A stretch of 64,000 nucleotides of DNA. Origin: Mycolicibacterium aromaticivorans JS19b1 = JCM 16368 (GTDB lineage: Bacteria > Actinomycetota > Actinomycetes > Mycobacteriales > Mycobacteriaceae). Both the position numbers and the translations under genes were made by a program. This document shows positions 45,875-54,713 of the stretch, piece after piece (position 1 is the stretch's first letter; each line of letters starts with the position of its first letter). The stretch is from assembly GCF_000559085.1 (NCBI RefSeq), contig NZ_JALN02000001.1, positions 2,852,001 through 2,916,000 of the forward strand, in the 5' to 3' direction. Under the pieces are notes generated by a model, which made no database searches, was not told where the DNA came from, and saw only the letters and a program-made list of their open reading frames with translations.

Positions 45875-46624
45875 GTGACCGACGACAAGATGCTGGCACG
45901 CATCGCCGCACTGCTGCGCCAGGCCGAGGGCACTGACAACGCTCACGAGGCTGAGGCATTCATGGCCGCCGCACAGCGGCTGGCCACCGCCACGTCGATC
46001 GATCTGGCCGTGGCACGGTCGCATTCCGCCACCCGCAGTGCCGCGCAGGCGCCGACCCAGCGCACGATCACCATCGGCGAGCCGGGTGCCCGCGGTCTGC
46101 GGACCTACGTGCAACTGTTCGCCGGCATCGCCGCGGCCAACGATGTGCAGTGCGATGTGGCTTCCAACTCGGCGTTCGTCTACGCCTACGGGTTCGCCGA
46201 GGACATCGACGCCAGCCACGCGTTGTACGCGAGCCTTGTGGTGCAGATGGTGCGCAGCTGTGACGCCTACCTGGCCACCGGCGCGCACAAGCCGACGCCC
46301 ACGATCACCGCACGGCTGAATTTCCAGCTGGCGTTCGGCGCCCGCGTCGCTCAGCGCCTCTCGCACGCGCGGGACGAGGCGCGCCAGGAGGCCACCCGCG
46401 ATCGCGCGACCGCGCCGGGAACCGCTGTGGCACTGCGTAACAAGGAACTCGAACTGCGCGAGCACTACCGCCAGACGTCCAAGGCGCGCGGCACCTGGCG
46501 GGCCAGCCGTGCCTCGGCGGGGTACTCGTCGGCGGCCCGGCGTGCCGGCGACCGCGCGGGCAAGCAGGCCCGGCTGGGGTCCAGTCCCGAGTTGCCGGGG
46601 GCGCGGACCCGGCTGCCCCGGTGA
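45875..46624 (+). CDS. DUF2786 protein (Rv0184-like)
   Basis: A 249-residue protein of the same length as Rv0184. The N-terminal DUF2786 module (MLARIAALLRQAEGTDNAHEAEAFMAAAQRLATATSIDLAVAR; residues 5-48) is followed by a helical part and a basic, Arg-rich C-terminus (KARGTWRASRASAGYSSAAR). The DUF2786 module is found beside metallopeptidase-like partners in phages and bacteria. The GTG start is at 45875, and the stop overlaps the next gene as GTGA. Function unknown. Confidence 0.9.
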   Translation: MTDDKMLARIAALLRQAEGTDNAHEAEAFMAAAQRLATATSIDLAVARSHSATRSAAQAPTQRTITIGEPGARGLRTYVQLFAGIAAANDVQCDVASNSAFVYAYGFAEDIDASHALYASLVVQMVRSCDAYLATGAHKPTPTITARLNFQLAFGARVAQRLSHARDEARQEATRDRATAPGTAVALRNKELELREHYRQTSKARGTWRASRASAGYSSAARRAGDRAGKQARLGSSPELPGARTRLPR

Positions 46625-47118
46625 CGGCGCGCGACAGTCAACGCTCCCGCGTCTACGCGGCCGAGGAGTTCGTCCGGACACTCTTCGACCGTGCCGCCCA
46701 ACACAGTTCGCGCACCATCGACTTCTTCGGCACGCAGCTCACCCTGCCGCCGGAGGGCCGGTTCGCCTCGATGGCGTCGGTGCAGCGTTACGTCGACGAG
46801 GTGCTCGCACTACCCGCGGTGACCTCGCGATGGCCCGCCCCGGGACCGCTCAGTGTGCGACCCCGCCGCGCCGCGACTGCTGCCCACTACGAAAACAGCG
46901 ATGGCACAGGCGTTATCGCGGTTCCGGACCGCTCGACAGCCGACTGGGCCATGCGCGAGCTGGTGTTGCTGCACGAGATCGCGCACCACCTGAACCCGCT
47001 GGGCCCCGCCCACGGTCCGGGCTTCGTCGCGACGTTCTGCGAGCTGGCCGGTCTGGTGATGGGCCCGGAGGTGGGCCATGTGCTGCGCGTGGTGTACGCC
47101 AAGGAAGGTGTCCGCTGA
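46621..47118 (+). CDS. TIGR04338-type metallohydrolase (Rv0185-like)
   Basis: A 165-residue protein with a zinc-peptidase-like HExxH motif: ELVLLHEIAHHLNPLGPAHGPGFVATFCELAGLVMG. The pattern HEIAHH-x-(n)-H-G-x(2)-F resembles SprT/minigluzincin metalloenzymes. The start GTG overlaps the DUF2786 gene by 4 nt, and the pair is conserved in M. tuberculosis (Rv0184-Rv0185), so the two proteins probably act together. Substrate unknown. Confidence 0.9.
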   Translation: MTARDSQRSRVYAAEEFVRTLFDRAAQHSSRTIDFFGTQLTLPPEGRFASMASVQRYVDEVLALPAVTSRWPAPGPLSVRPRRAATAAHYENSDGTGVIAVPDRSTADWAMRELVLLHEIAHHLNPLGPAHGPGFVATFCELAGLVMGPEVGHVLRVVYAKEGVR

Positions 47119-47176
47119 CCGGCGCGGTGGAGGATCGCGGCGGAGGATGAGGATCGCGGTGGAGGATACTGAGGCG

Positions 47177-47791
47177 ATGCATCGTGAAGTGACGACCGTC
47201 GCCGAGCTCCGGGAGATCGTGGGCGAACCCGACCACTACGTGGCGAACAAGGTCAAAGACCGGCTGTCGCCTGTGCAACGCGACTGGCTGGCGCATTCGC
47301 CGCTGGCGTTTGTGGCCACCACTGATGCCCAAGGCCGCGTTGATATTTCGCCGAAGGGAGATCCGGCGGGATTCGTCCACGTGATCGACGACCGTACCAT
47401 CGCCATCCCGGATAGGCCTGGGAACAAGCGGCTCGACGGGTATCTCAACGTGCTGCAGCGTTCCGGTGTCGGCACCCTGTTCGTGATCCCTGGTCGCGGC
47501 GACACGCTGCGGATCAACGGCCGGGGCCGCATCCTGGCCGACGCCGACTATTTCGACACCATGGCGGTCAAGGGCAAGCGGCCGCTGCTGGCGTTGGAGG
47601 TCGACATCGACGAGGTGTTCTTCCACTGCTCCAAGGCATTCTTGCGATCGGACACCTGGAAGCCGGAGACCTGGAATCCGACCGCGTTACCCAGCGTCGC
47701 CCAGATGGCCAAGGCGTTGCGGCACGACTGGTCCGACGCCGAGCTCGAGGAACGCTACTGCGAGGACAACATTCGCAAGGTGTTGTACTAG
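47177..47791 (+). CDS. Pyridoxamine 5'-phosphate oxidase family (MSMEG_1024-type) flavoprotein
   Basis: A 204-residue split-barrel protein: LAHSPLAFVATTDAQGRVDISPKGDPAGFVHVIDDRTIAIPDRPGNKRLDGYLNVLQR is typical of the PPOX-like flavin reductase group that binds FMN or F420. The C-terminus (FFHCSKAFLRSDTWKPETW) is also conserved in that group. ATG at 47177 is chosen; the ATG at 47147 has no proper spacing to a ribosome site. A short direct repeat precedes it. The end overlaps the convergent molybdoenzyme gene by 4 nt. Confidence 0.88.
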   Translation: MHREVTTVAELREIVGEPDHYVANKVKDRLSPVQRDWLAHSPLAFVATTDAQGRVDISPKGDPAGFVHVIDDRTIAIPDRPGNKRLDGYLNVLQRSGVGTLFVIPGRGDTLRINGRGRILADADYFDTMAVKGKRPLLALEVDIDEVFFHCSKAFLRSDTWKPETWNPTALPSVAQMAKALRHDWSDAELEERYCEDNIRKVLY

Positions 47792-50019
47792 CCGGCCGGA
47801 GCGACCTCCACCGGCAGCGCGTTCAGTACCGCGGTGCCCGACAGCGGATCCAGCAACGTGCCGTCGTTCAGGTTGTTGACGTTCACGCCCGGGTGCTGCG
47901 CCGCGATCCGCATCCGGGTGCCCGGCTCGGAGTGCCCCCAGCCGTGCGGCAGTGACACCACGCCGGGGCGGATCGCGTCGGTGATCTCCACCGGCACTTC
48001 GAGTTTCCCGCCCGGGCCGGTGACGATAGCCATCTCCTCGAGGCCGAGCCGGGCGGCGTCGTCGGGATGGATCTGCAGCGTGCAACGGTTCGTGCCGCCG
48101 GACAGGGCGGGCAGGTTGTGCATCCAACTGTTGTTGGACCGCAGGTGCCGTCGGCCGATCAGCAGGAACCCCGGCTCCGATGTCAGCGCGGCATGCAGCC
48201 GCGGGACGTCGGCGAGAATCGGTTCGGGATCCAATTCGATTGTGCCCGAGGGGGTCCGGAGAATCTCCGGGATCCGCGGGGTCAGCGCGCCGAGGTCCAC
48301 CCCGTGTGGGGTGTGCTTCAGCCGCTGCAGGGTCAGGCCGTCCGGCTTCGCGCCGAAACCGTCCCCGAACGGGCCCAGCCGCAGCATCATGTCCAACCGT
48401 CGTTCGTAACCGCGGCCCTCGGGCAGCATCGCGGTCAGTTCCTCGACGGATCGGCCCGCCACCGGGGAGTGCTCGTCGGCGACCTCCTTGCCCAGCGTGG
48501 TCGCGATCACCTGCTCGTCCACCAGCGTCGGATCGGCGTCGGGGCCCATGCCCAGCACGATCAGCGCCAGCCGCGCCAGGATCTCGCACTCGTCGGGCCT
48601 GCCTTCGGGCAGTGGCAGCACCGGCGGTGAGTACCTGGCGTTGTTGCGCACCGCCGCCCCACTGAGCGCGAGGTCGTAATGCGCTGTGCGAGAAGGCGAA
48701 GGCGGCGGCAGGATCACGTCGGCGTGCCGGGTGGTCTCGTTGAGATAGGGATCCACCGACACCATGAAGCCGACGCCATCGAGGGCGTCGGACAGCCGGG
48801 CTCCGTCGGGTGCCGACAACACCGGGTTGCCCGCGATCGTGATCATCGCCCGCACCTGCCCGTCGCCGGGAGTCTCGATCTCTTCGGCAAGCGCGACGGC
48901 GGGCAGCTCGGACAGTGCCTCCGGATGGCCGGACACCCGGCTGCGCCAGCGTCCGGTGGTGAACCCCCGGCCCGGACGCGGCGGGCGCGGCGCCCCGGCG
49001 ATCGGTGAGCTGGCGAACATCACCCCGCCCGGGCGGTCCAGATTGCCGGTCAGGATGTTCACCACGTCGACCAGCCAGCTGGTCAGCGTGCCGAATTCGA
49101 CAGTCGAGGTGCCGATGCGCCCGTAGACCGCCGCACTCGGGGCCGCGGCGAGTTCGCGTGCCAGCGTTCGGATCTCGTCGGCCGTCACCCCGCAGTGCTC
49201 GGCCACCGCCTCCGGCGGGAAGTCCTGCGCCGCCGCCCGCACCCGCTCCAGCCCGGACACATGCTCGGCCAGCCTGCCCAGGTCGACCAGGTCCTCGTCG
49301 AACAGCACATGGGTGACCGCGAACAGCAGCGCGGCGTCGGTGCCGGGCCGCGGCGCGAGGTGGCGGTCGGCCAGTTCGGCGGTGCGGGTGCGGTTGGGAT
49401 CGATCACCACCAGCGTGCCGCCGCGGCGCCGGAGTGCCTTGAGCTTGCCGGGGAAGTCCGCGGCGGTGGCCAGGGATCCGTTGGACACCAACGGGTTTGC
49501 GCCCATCACAACCAGATAGTCGGTGCGGTCGAGGTCGGGCAGCGTGAACGCCAGCGGATTGCCGAACAGGTATCCGCAGGACACGTGTTTGGGCATCTGG
49601 TCCAGCGTGCTGGCCGAATATACCTGCCGGGTGCCCAGCGACTTGATGACGACCGGCCCGTACAGCGACCCGGCGATGGTGTGCGCGTTCGGGTTGCCCA
49701 GGTACACCGCGACCGACGAGCCGCCGGTGTCGGCGATGACGCGCTGCAAACCCTCGGCCGTCGCGGCGAAGGCCTCCGCCCACGATGTCTCCACCAGTTC
49801 ACCGTCGCGGCGCACGAGGGGCTTCTGCAGCCGGTCGGGGTCGTTGTCCAACTCGGGGAAGCTGGCCCCCTTGGGGCAGATGAAGCCGTGACTGAACACG
49901 TCATCACGATCACCCCGGGCTGAACTGACCCGCTCGTTGTCATCGATGGTCAGGACCATCCCGCAGGTGGCCTCGCAGAACGGGCATATTCGCAAAGCGG
50001 TGCGGCTCATGACTGCCAC
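47788..50019 (-). CDS. Molybdopterin oxidoreductase (Rv0197-like)
   Basis: A 743-residue DMSO-reductase-family enzyme. The N-terminal [4Fe-4S] motif is CPFCEATCGMVL with a fourth Cys in GFICPKG. Molybdopterin domains follow (LVVMGANPLVSNGSLATAADF, VVIDPNRTRTAELADRHLAPRPGTDAALLFAV), and the C-terminal dinucleotide-binding domain has FLLIGRRHLRSNNSWMHNLP. There is no Tat signal, so it acts in the cytosol. Ser/Cys/SeCys at the Mo ligand cannot be decided by eye. Electron partner and substrate are unknown. Confidence 0.93.
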   Translation of the reverse strand: MAVMSRTALRICPFCEATCGMVLTIDDNERVSSARGDRDDVFSHGFICPKGASFPELDNDPDRLQKPLVRRDGELVETSWAEAFAATAEGLQRVIADTGGSSVAVYLGNPNAHTIAGSLYGPVVIKSLGTRQVYSASTLDQMPKHVSCGYLFGNPLAFTLPDLDRTDYLVVMGANPLVSNGSLATAADFPGKLKALRRRGGTLVVIDPNRTRTAELADRHLAPRPGTDAALLFAVTHVLFDEDLVDLGRLAEHVSGLERVRAAAQDFPPEAVAEHCGVTADEIRTLARELAAAPSAAVYGRIGTSTVEFGTLTSWLVDVVNILTGNLDRPGGVMFASSPIAGAPRPPRPGRGFTTGRWRSRVSGHPEALSELPAVALAEEIETPGDGQVRAMITIAGNPVLSAPDGARLSDALDGVGFMVSVDPYLNETTRHADVILPPPSPSRTAHYDLALSGAAVRNNARYSPPVLPLPEGRPDECEILARLALIVLGMGPDADPTLVDEQVIATTLGKEVADEHSPVAGRSVEELTAMLPEGRGYERRLDMMLRLGPFGDGFGAKPDGLTLQRLKHTPHGVDLGALTPRIPEILRTPSGTIELDPEPILADVPRLHAALTSEPGFLLIGRRHLRSNNSWMHNLPALSGGTNRCTLQIHPDDAARLGLEEMAIVTGPGGKLEVPVEITDAIRPGVVSLPHGWGHSEPGTRMRIAAQHPGVNVNNLNDGTLLDPLSGTAVLNALPVEVAPAG

Positions 50020-50076
50020 TGTGCTCTGCGACCGACCCCGGTGGCAAGCCCAACCAACCGGATGGTCAGATTTGAT

Positions 50077-50817
50077 TCAGTCCGTCCAGACCGGTGACTC
50101 CAGAGCCTCATGCAGCGCGGCGACGATGCGGTCGGAGTGGGCGCTGAACCGGCCGGTGGGGGCGGGCACCGAGATCGCGACGATGTTGCCGCCGGCCGCG
50201 CGGCCCGCGATCCCCGCGGCCGAGATGCCGTCGGTGTGCTCGTCGCGATCGAACGCCACCCGCTCGGTGCGGATGGTCCGGATCTCGGTGCGCACCCGGT
50301 CGGCCTGGCCCGGTTCGAGGGCGGCGAGCACCTGTTCGACGTCGTCATCGTCCAACAACGCCAGCACCGCCTTGCCATTGGCGGTGTCGCACACCGTGAA
50401 TCGCCCGCCGATCGCCGAGACCGCGCGCAGCCGGTGCGGCGACTCGATCTGGTCGATGAACAGCATCTGGCCACCGCGATACACCGAGAGGTCGACCGTT
50501 TCACCGGTGGCCTCGGCCACCCGCTCCAAGGTGGACCGGAATGCCGACGTGATGTGGGCGGCGTCGGCGTTGACCAGGCCGAGCAGGCGGTCCCCGAGCA
50601 CGATGCGGCCGTCGTCGTCCACCGCGGCGAACCCCACCTCGACAAGACCGACGAGGAGTCGCCGCGCGGTCGACTTGGCCAGCCCCAGCCGGCTGTGCAG
50701 GTCGACCAGGCGCAGTCGGCCTGGCGCGGTGGCGATTTCGTCGAGCGCGGCCGCGGCGCGGCGCAGTACCTGAATGCCGTCGTCCCGGGCATTCGAGGGA
50801 CGTCCATCGCCGACCAT
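50077..50817 (-). CDS. IclR family transcriptional regulator
   Basis: A 246-residue repressor with winged HTH (GIQVLRRAAAALDEIATAPGRLRLVDLHSRLGLAKSTARRLLVGLVEVGFAAVDDDGRIVLG) and the IclR effector domain (SVYRGGQMLFIDQIESPHRLRAVSAIGGRFTVCDTANGKAVLALL, then GISAAGIAGRAAGGNIVAISVPAPTGRF). It is divergent from a FAD oxidoreductase and PhlG-like hydrolase, with a perfect palindrome in between, so it very likely controls them. Start: ATG at 50817; a TTG at 50838 with better spacing to GGAAGGGA is possible. Confidence 0.9.
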   Translation of the reverse strand: MVGDGRPSNARDDGIQVLRRAAAALDEIATAPGRLRLVDLHSRLGLAKSTARRLLVGLVEVGFAAVDDDGRIVLGDRLLGLVNADAAHITSAFRSTLERVAEATGETVDLSVYRGGQMLFIDQIESPHRLRAVSAIGGRFTVCDTANGKAVLALLDDDDVEQVLAALEPGQADRVRTEIRTIRTERVAFDRDEHTDGISAAGIAGRAAGGNIVAISVPAPTGRFSAHSDRIVAALHEALESPVWTD

Positions 50818-50891
50818 AGAAATTTTCGCGTCAGTCAACTCGCATCCCTTCCCTCCGCCCACCGGCAGCGGTAGTGTGCCGCAATACGGAT

Positions 50892-50908
50892 CATAGCGAT
50901 TCGCTATG
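50892..50908. promoter_or_regulatory. Perfect palindromic operator before the FAD oxidoreductase gene
   Basis: CATAGCGATTCGCTATG has 8-bp perfect arms around a single T. It ends 6 bases before the AAAGGAGG ribosome site and 19 bases before the GTG start, so a bound repressor would block the promoter or early transcription. The adjacent IclR protein is the obvious candidate. Confidence 0.7.
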
Positions 50909-50927
50909 TGAACCAAAGGAGGCTTCG

Positions 50928-52268
50928 GTGGGGTCACTTCCTGAGGGTCGGCATTTCTTCCATGGCGACGACGGCTACGAGAGCGCGCGCCAGGCCACGG
51001 TGTGGAACCAGCGGGTGCCCGACCGCTACCCGGATGTCATCGTCCAAGCGGTCGACACCGACGATGTCGTTGCGGCCCTGCGCTACGCGAAGGCCAACAA
51101 CAAGCAGGTCAGCATCAAATCCGGTGGCCACAGCTGGGCGGCCAGCCATCTGCGCGACGGCGCGGTGCTGCTCGACATGAGCCGGGTCGACCAGACCAGC
51201 ATCGACACCGACGCGATGACCGCGGTCGCGGGACCGGGCAAGGGCGGCAGCGCGCTGGCCGCCGAGCTCGATGCGGTGGGACTGTTCTTTCCCGCCGGGC
51301 ACTGCAAGGGTGTGTGCATCGGGGGCTACCTGCTGCAGGGCGGTTACGGCTGGAACAGCAGGGTGGTCGGACCGGCCTGCGAAAGCGTGGTCGGGCTGGA
51401 CGTGGTGACCGCCGACGGCGACACGATCTACATCGACGCCGACCATCACCCCGACCTGTACTGGGCCGCCCGCGGCGCCGGCCCGGGCTTCTTCGCCGTC
51501 GTCACCGCGTTCCACCTCAAGCTGTATCCGAAGCCGGCGGTGCTGGGCAGCAGCTTCTACGCCTACCCGATCGAGCTCGCCGACGAGATCTTCACCTGGG
51601 CCCGCGGCATCTCCGCCGATGTCGACCGCCGGGTCGAGTTGCAGATCGTCGCCACCAGGAGCGTGCCGAACGCGGGCATCGACCGGCCGGCGATTGTGAT
51701 GGCATCGCCGGCGTTCGCCGACACCGAGGCCGAAGCCAAGAAGGCCTTCACCCTGCTCGACCAGTGTCCCGTCGTCGACAAAGCACTGATCGCCGTGCCG
51801 TATGCGCCGATGGCCCTTGCAGATTGGTACACCGCGGTGATGAGCAACTACCTGGAGGACCATCGGTACACCGCCGACAACATGTGGACCAATGCCTCGG
51901 CCGCCGAGCTGATGCCGGGCATCCACCGCATCCTGGACACCCTGCCGCCGCATCCCGCGCACTTCCTGTGGCTGAACTGGGGGCCATCACCGCAGCGCCA
52001 GGACATGGCCTACAGCTTGGAAAGCGAGATCTACTTGGCGCTGTACGCCGGCTGGATGGACCCCCAAGACGACGAAAAGTACAGCGACTGGCCACGATCC
52101 AACATGGCGTCGATGGCATCGCTGGCGACCGGAATCCAACTGGCCGACGAGAATCTGGGCCGTCGCCCCGCCAAGTTCGTCACCGACGAGAACATGGCCC
52201 GGCTCGATCGGGTGCGAGCCCAGTACGACCCCGATGGCCGGTTCCACAGCTGGATGGGACGACTCTGA
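50928..52268 (+). CDS. FAD-linked oxidoreductase, berberine-bridge-like
   Basis: A 446-residue flavoenzyme of the FAD_binding_4 / BBE family. The histidine for 8-alpha flavin linkage lies in QVSIKSGGHSWAASHLRDG; the PAGHCKGVCIGGYLLQGGYGWNSR loop holds cysteines suitable for the second covalent link. The C-terminus ends RAQYDPDGRFHSWMGRL, a BBE-type tail. It should oxidise a phenolic, alcohol or sugar-like substrate with O2. GTG at 50928 with AAAGGAGG upstream is chosen. Its stop and the next start share one base. Confidence 0.9.
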   Translation: MGSLPEGRHFFHGDDGYESARQATVWNQRVPDRYPDVIVQAVDTDDVVAALRYAKANNKQVSIKSGGHSWAASHLRDGAVLLDMSRVDQTSIDTDAMTAVAGPGKGGSALAAELDAVGLFFPAGHCKGVCIGGYLLQGGYGWNSRVVGPACESVVGLDVVTADGDTIYIDADHHPDLYWAARGAGPGFFAVVTAFHLKLYPKPAVLGSSFYAYPIELADEIFTWARGISADVDRRVELQIVATRSVPNAGIDRPAIVMASPAFADTEAEAKKAFTLLDQCPVVDKALIAVPYAPMALADWYTAVMSNYLEDHRYTADNMWTNASAAELMPGIHRILDTLPPHPAHFLWLNWGPSPQRQDMAYSLESEIYLALYAGWMDPQDDEKYSDWPRSNMASMASLATGIQLADENLGRRPAKFVTDENMARLDRVRAQYDPDGRFHSWMGRL

Positions 52269-53050
52269 TGGCCGAGACGTACCTGGGTTACCGCCCCGGT
52301 GACGGGGATACCGCATGGGGCAAGTACTTCGACCCGCAGATGGCCGAGCTGCCCCGCCATACGGTCGTCGCACTCGAGCACGGTCCGCAGGCCGACCAGA
52401 CGATGCTCGGGTTCGATTCGGCGGCAACGGTTCTCGACGAGGGATACCATCAGACCGAGAACGGCTACGGCGCGCTGCGCGGCGGCGGATTTCATGTCGC
52501 GATCCGCACCGATATGCCGGGCGTCACGCCGGCGATGTGGGACTGGTGGTTCGGCTGGCATGGCAGCGAGTCCAGCCGCTACAAGCTGTGGCATCCGCGT
52601 GCGCATGCGTCAGCGCACTGGGGCGACAGCGGTCCCGACGGCAGCTATGTCGGACGGACCTCGATCATCGAGGAGTACCTGGGCTCGGCATACGCCAAAG
52701 CGGCCATCGCGTTCCTCGAACCGTCGGCTTTGGGCCTCGACGAGTCCCGGCTGGGCACCGACGTCGCGGTGTGCGCGCGGCTGGGCTCCAGCGAGTTGCC
52801 GGTCGACATCGGCTGGTTCATCCACCACGTTCGTGCGGTGCCGGGCGGCGCGGAAATGCGGTCGCGGTTCTGGATGGGTGGTCCCTACATCGGAGTGCGC
52901 CGTGGCAGCCGGCTGGCCGATTCCGTGATCCGTCCGATCGCCGCACACCAGCTGCCGGAGCCCCGGGATCTGCTGGTGCACTGCTCACAGGAGATGAACC
53001 ACCTCGCGAGCTTCCTGCCGAGAATTTACGCGGAGTTCGCTGAAACCTGA
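52268..53050 (+). CDS. PhlG-like (2,4-diacetylphloroglucinol hydrolase family) metalloenzyme
   Basis: A 260-residue protein of the DAPG hydrolase family. PhlG cleaves a C-C bond of diacetylphloroglucinol using zinc held by His/Glu residues. Here W-W-x-G-W and YKLWHPRAHASAHW (His109, 113, 117), Glu135/136 in SIIEEYLG, and His238-x3-Glu242 in LVHCSQEMNHL match the expected ligand pattern, the last two with PhlG spacing. TGATG junction couples it to the FAD oxidoreductase, so oxidation is probably followed by C-C hydrolysis. The natural substrate is unknown. Confidence 0.8.
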   Translation: MAETYLGYRPGDGDTAWGKYFDPQMAELPRHTVVALEHGPQADQTMLGFDSAATVLDEGYHQTENGYGALRGGGFHVAIRTDMPGVTPAMWDWWFGWHGSESSRYKLWHPRAHASAHWGDSGPDGSYVGRTSIIEEYLGSAYAKAAIAFLEPSALGLDESRLGTDVAVCARLGSSELPVDIGWFIHHVRAVPGGAEMRSRFWMGGPYIGVRRGSRLADSVIRPIAAHQLPEPRDLLVHCSQEMNHLASFLPRIYAEFAET

Positions 53051-53155
53051 CCGGTCTCACCTCTGGCGGCAGAGATTGCCAAATCGCCACCGTCGCCGAC
53101 CTGAGGGGTTATGTTCGCAAAACAGCCTCGCTGGGGCGGCGATCGGGGGTTTCAG

Positions 53156-54598
53156 ATGGTAGCTGTGGCGTTTTCACACAACATCCGGCGGAGATGGACG
53201 GCCGGCACCAGGAAGACCGTGTTGCTCGGCGCGGCGGCCGCCACCGCCGTGGCCATGACGATGGGCACGGTCGCCGAACCCGTGGCGCCCGCCGCAAACG
53301 CGTTGACCCTCGACACCACCACGACAGGGCCGCTGCTGTGGCTGATCAACGAGCTCGGGGTGGACAGCTACACCTTCGACAACATTCCTGTCGTCGGGTC
53401 CATCACGCTGGCCTTCGACTGGCACAAAGCCGACCCGGTAGGGCTGAACAACCTCCTCAACGCGGAGCCGTTCGGTGGGTATGTTCTCGGCACCGCGACC
53501 CGGCCGAACATTCTGGCGACCAGTCCCACCGGTCCGCTGCTGATCGCCTCGGGCACAGGCGTTCCCGCTGCGCTCCAGACCTATCAGGCCCTACTGTCCA
53601 GCGCCAACGGCAGCGCCCTTCCGGGATACGATCCGCTGGTTGCCGCCGGCAAGGTCAATTCGATCACGGGCCAGCCGTGTTCGTCGGGCCTCACCTGCGT
53701 CCAGGGCACCAACGTCACCAACCTGCCGATCGCCTTGGTGCGCAACCCTGAAACTCCCAATGGCGGTCTCTACGCGCGCTTCGCCCCGATCTTCAACCTG
53801 TTCGGGATGAACCCGGTCAGCCCGAACGCCGGCTCCGGTTCGAGCCTCGGCATCAAGTTCAACGGTGCGTTCGTCAACGTCGCCCTTGGCTACGACATGC
53901 TGTCGGACTTCCCGGAGACGCTGAACCCGTTCTCGCTGGCCAACTCCTTCATGGCCAGCGTGCTCCCGACCTATCTGCTCGGCGGCGCGCAGCTGCAGGG
54001 CACCAGCGTCAACACGATCGAGGGCAACCTAATCAGTCTGCTGACCCTCGGCACTCCCAGTACCACCTACAGCACTCTGGTGCCCACCGATCTGCCGCTG
54101 CTGGAGCCGCTACGGCTGCCGTCGCGCATCCTCAACGCGGTCTTCAAGGCGGCGAAGATTCCGATCACGCTGGGTACCCCGCTCGCCGATGCGCTGCAGC
54201 CGGCGCTGTCGATTCTGGTGAACATCGGCTACACCGACGTACAGACTCCCAGCCAGGGAGGCACCTACAACCGCACGTATGACCAGTCGTCGCAATACAT
54301 CCCGTTCCTGTCGCGGGCCACGCTGACGCCGCAGGAGTGGGCCGCGGTTCCCGGGGACGTGGCCAAGGCGCTGTTCACCGGATTCCGGGATGTGTTGAGC
54401 GGCAAGTCGACGACGACGCCCGCACCGGCGCCCACGGTGACGGCAGCCGCGGTAACCACGCCATCGACGGTGACGCCCCCGCCCACCGCCACGTCGGGCA
54501 CGCCGTCGAAGAAGTCGAGTTCGACCTCGAGCAAGAAGAGTTCAGCGCCCAAGGCGTCGGCCGAGAAGGGCGTGGGCGGGTCCAAGCGGGCCAGCTAG
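53156..54598 (+). CDS. Secreted PE-PPE-domain-related protein without PE/PPE module
   Basis: A 480-residue exported protein. The signal peptide (KTVLLGAAAATAVAMTMGTVAEPVAPAANA) is followed by about 370 residues resembling the mycobacterial PE-PPE C-terminal domain: TGPLLWLINELGVDSYTFDNIPVVGS, GYDMLSDFPETLNPFSLANSF, LVPTDLPLLEPLRLPSRILN, LADALQPALSILVNIGYTDV. No PE or PPE N-terminal and no GxSxG motif is visible. The tail (about 75 residues) is Thr/Pro/Ser/Lys-rich. ATG at 53156 is preferred; ATG at 53111 is possible. Confidence 0.72.
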   Translation: MVAVAFSHNIRRRWTAGTRKTVLLGAAAATAVAMTMGTVAEPVAPAANALTLDTTTTGPLLWLINELGVDSYTFDNIPVVGSITLAFDWHKADPVGLNNLLNAEPFGGYVLGTATRPNILATSPTGPLLIASGTGVPAALQTYQALLSSANGSALPGYDPLVAAGKVNSITGQPCSSGLTCVQGTNVTNLPIALVRNPETPNGGLYARFAPIFNLFGMNPVSPNAGSGSSLGIKFNGAFVNVALGYDMLSDFPETLNPFSLANSFMASVLPTYLLGGAQLQGTSVNTIEGNLISLLTLGTPSTTYSTLVPTDLPLLEPLRLPSRILNAVFKAAKIPITLGTPLADALQPALSILVNIGYTDVQTPSQGGTYNRTYDQSSQYIPFLSRATLTPQEWAAVPGDVAKALFTGFRDVLSGKSTTTPAPAPTVTAAAVTTPSTVTPPPTATSGTPSKKSSSTSSKKSSAPKASAEKGVGGSKRAS

Positions 54599-54633
54599 CC
54601 GTGGTGCTCCCCCTCCGGGGGTCACCATGTGTT

Positions 54634-54675
54634 TGTTCAGAACGCGATATCACTGGCGCTATCACGTTCTGAACA
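54634..54675. terminator. Bidirectional hairpin between convergent genes
   Basis: Perfect 11-bp arms TGTTCAGAACG (54634-54644) and CGTTCTGAACA (54665-54675) extend inward with GATA/TATC. It lies between the stop of the PE-PPE-like gene and the stop of ilvD, without a T run. Confidence 0.75.
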
Positions 54676-54713
54676 GCACACCCAATCCCTGGTAGGCGGG
54701 CCGCGGGGACTGA

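Noticed and set aside
53111..53155. Longer N-terminus of the PE-PPE-like protein
   Set aside because: It would add 15 residues before the signal peptide, and the ribosome-site spacing is too short.
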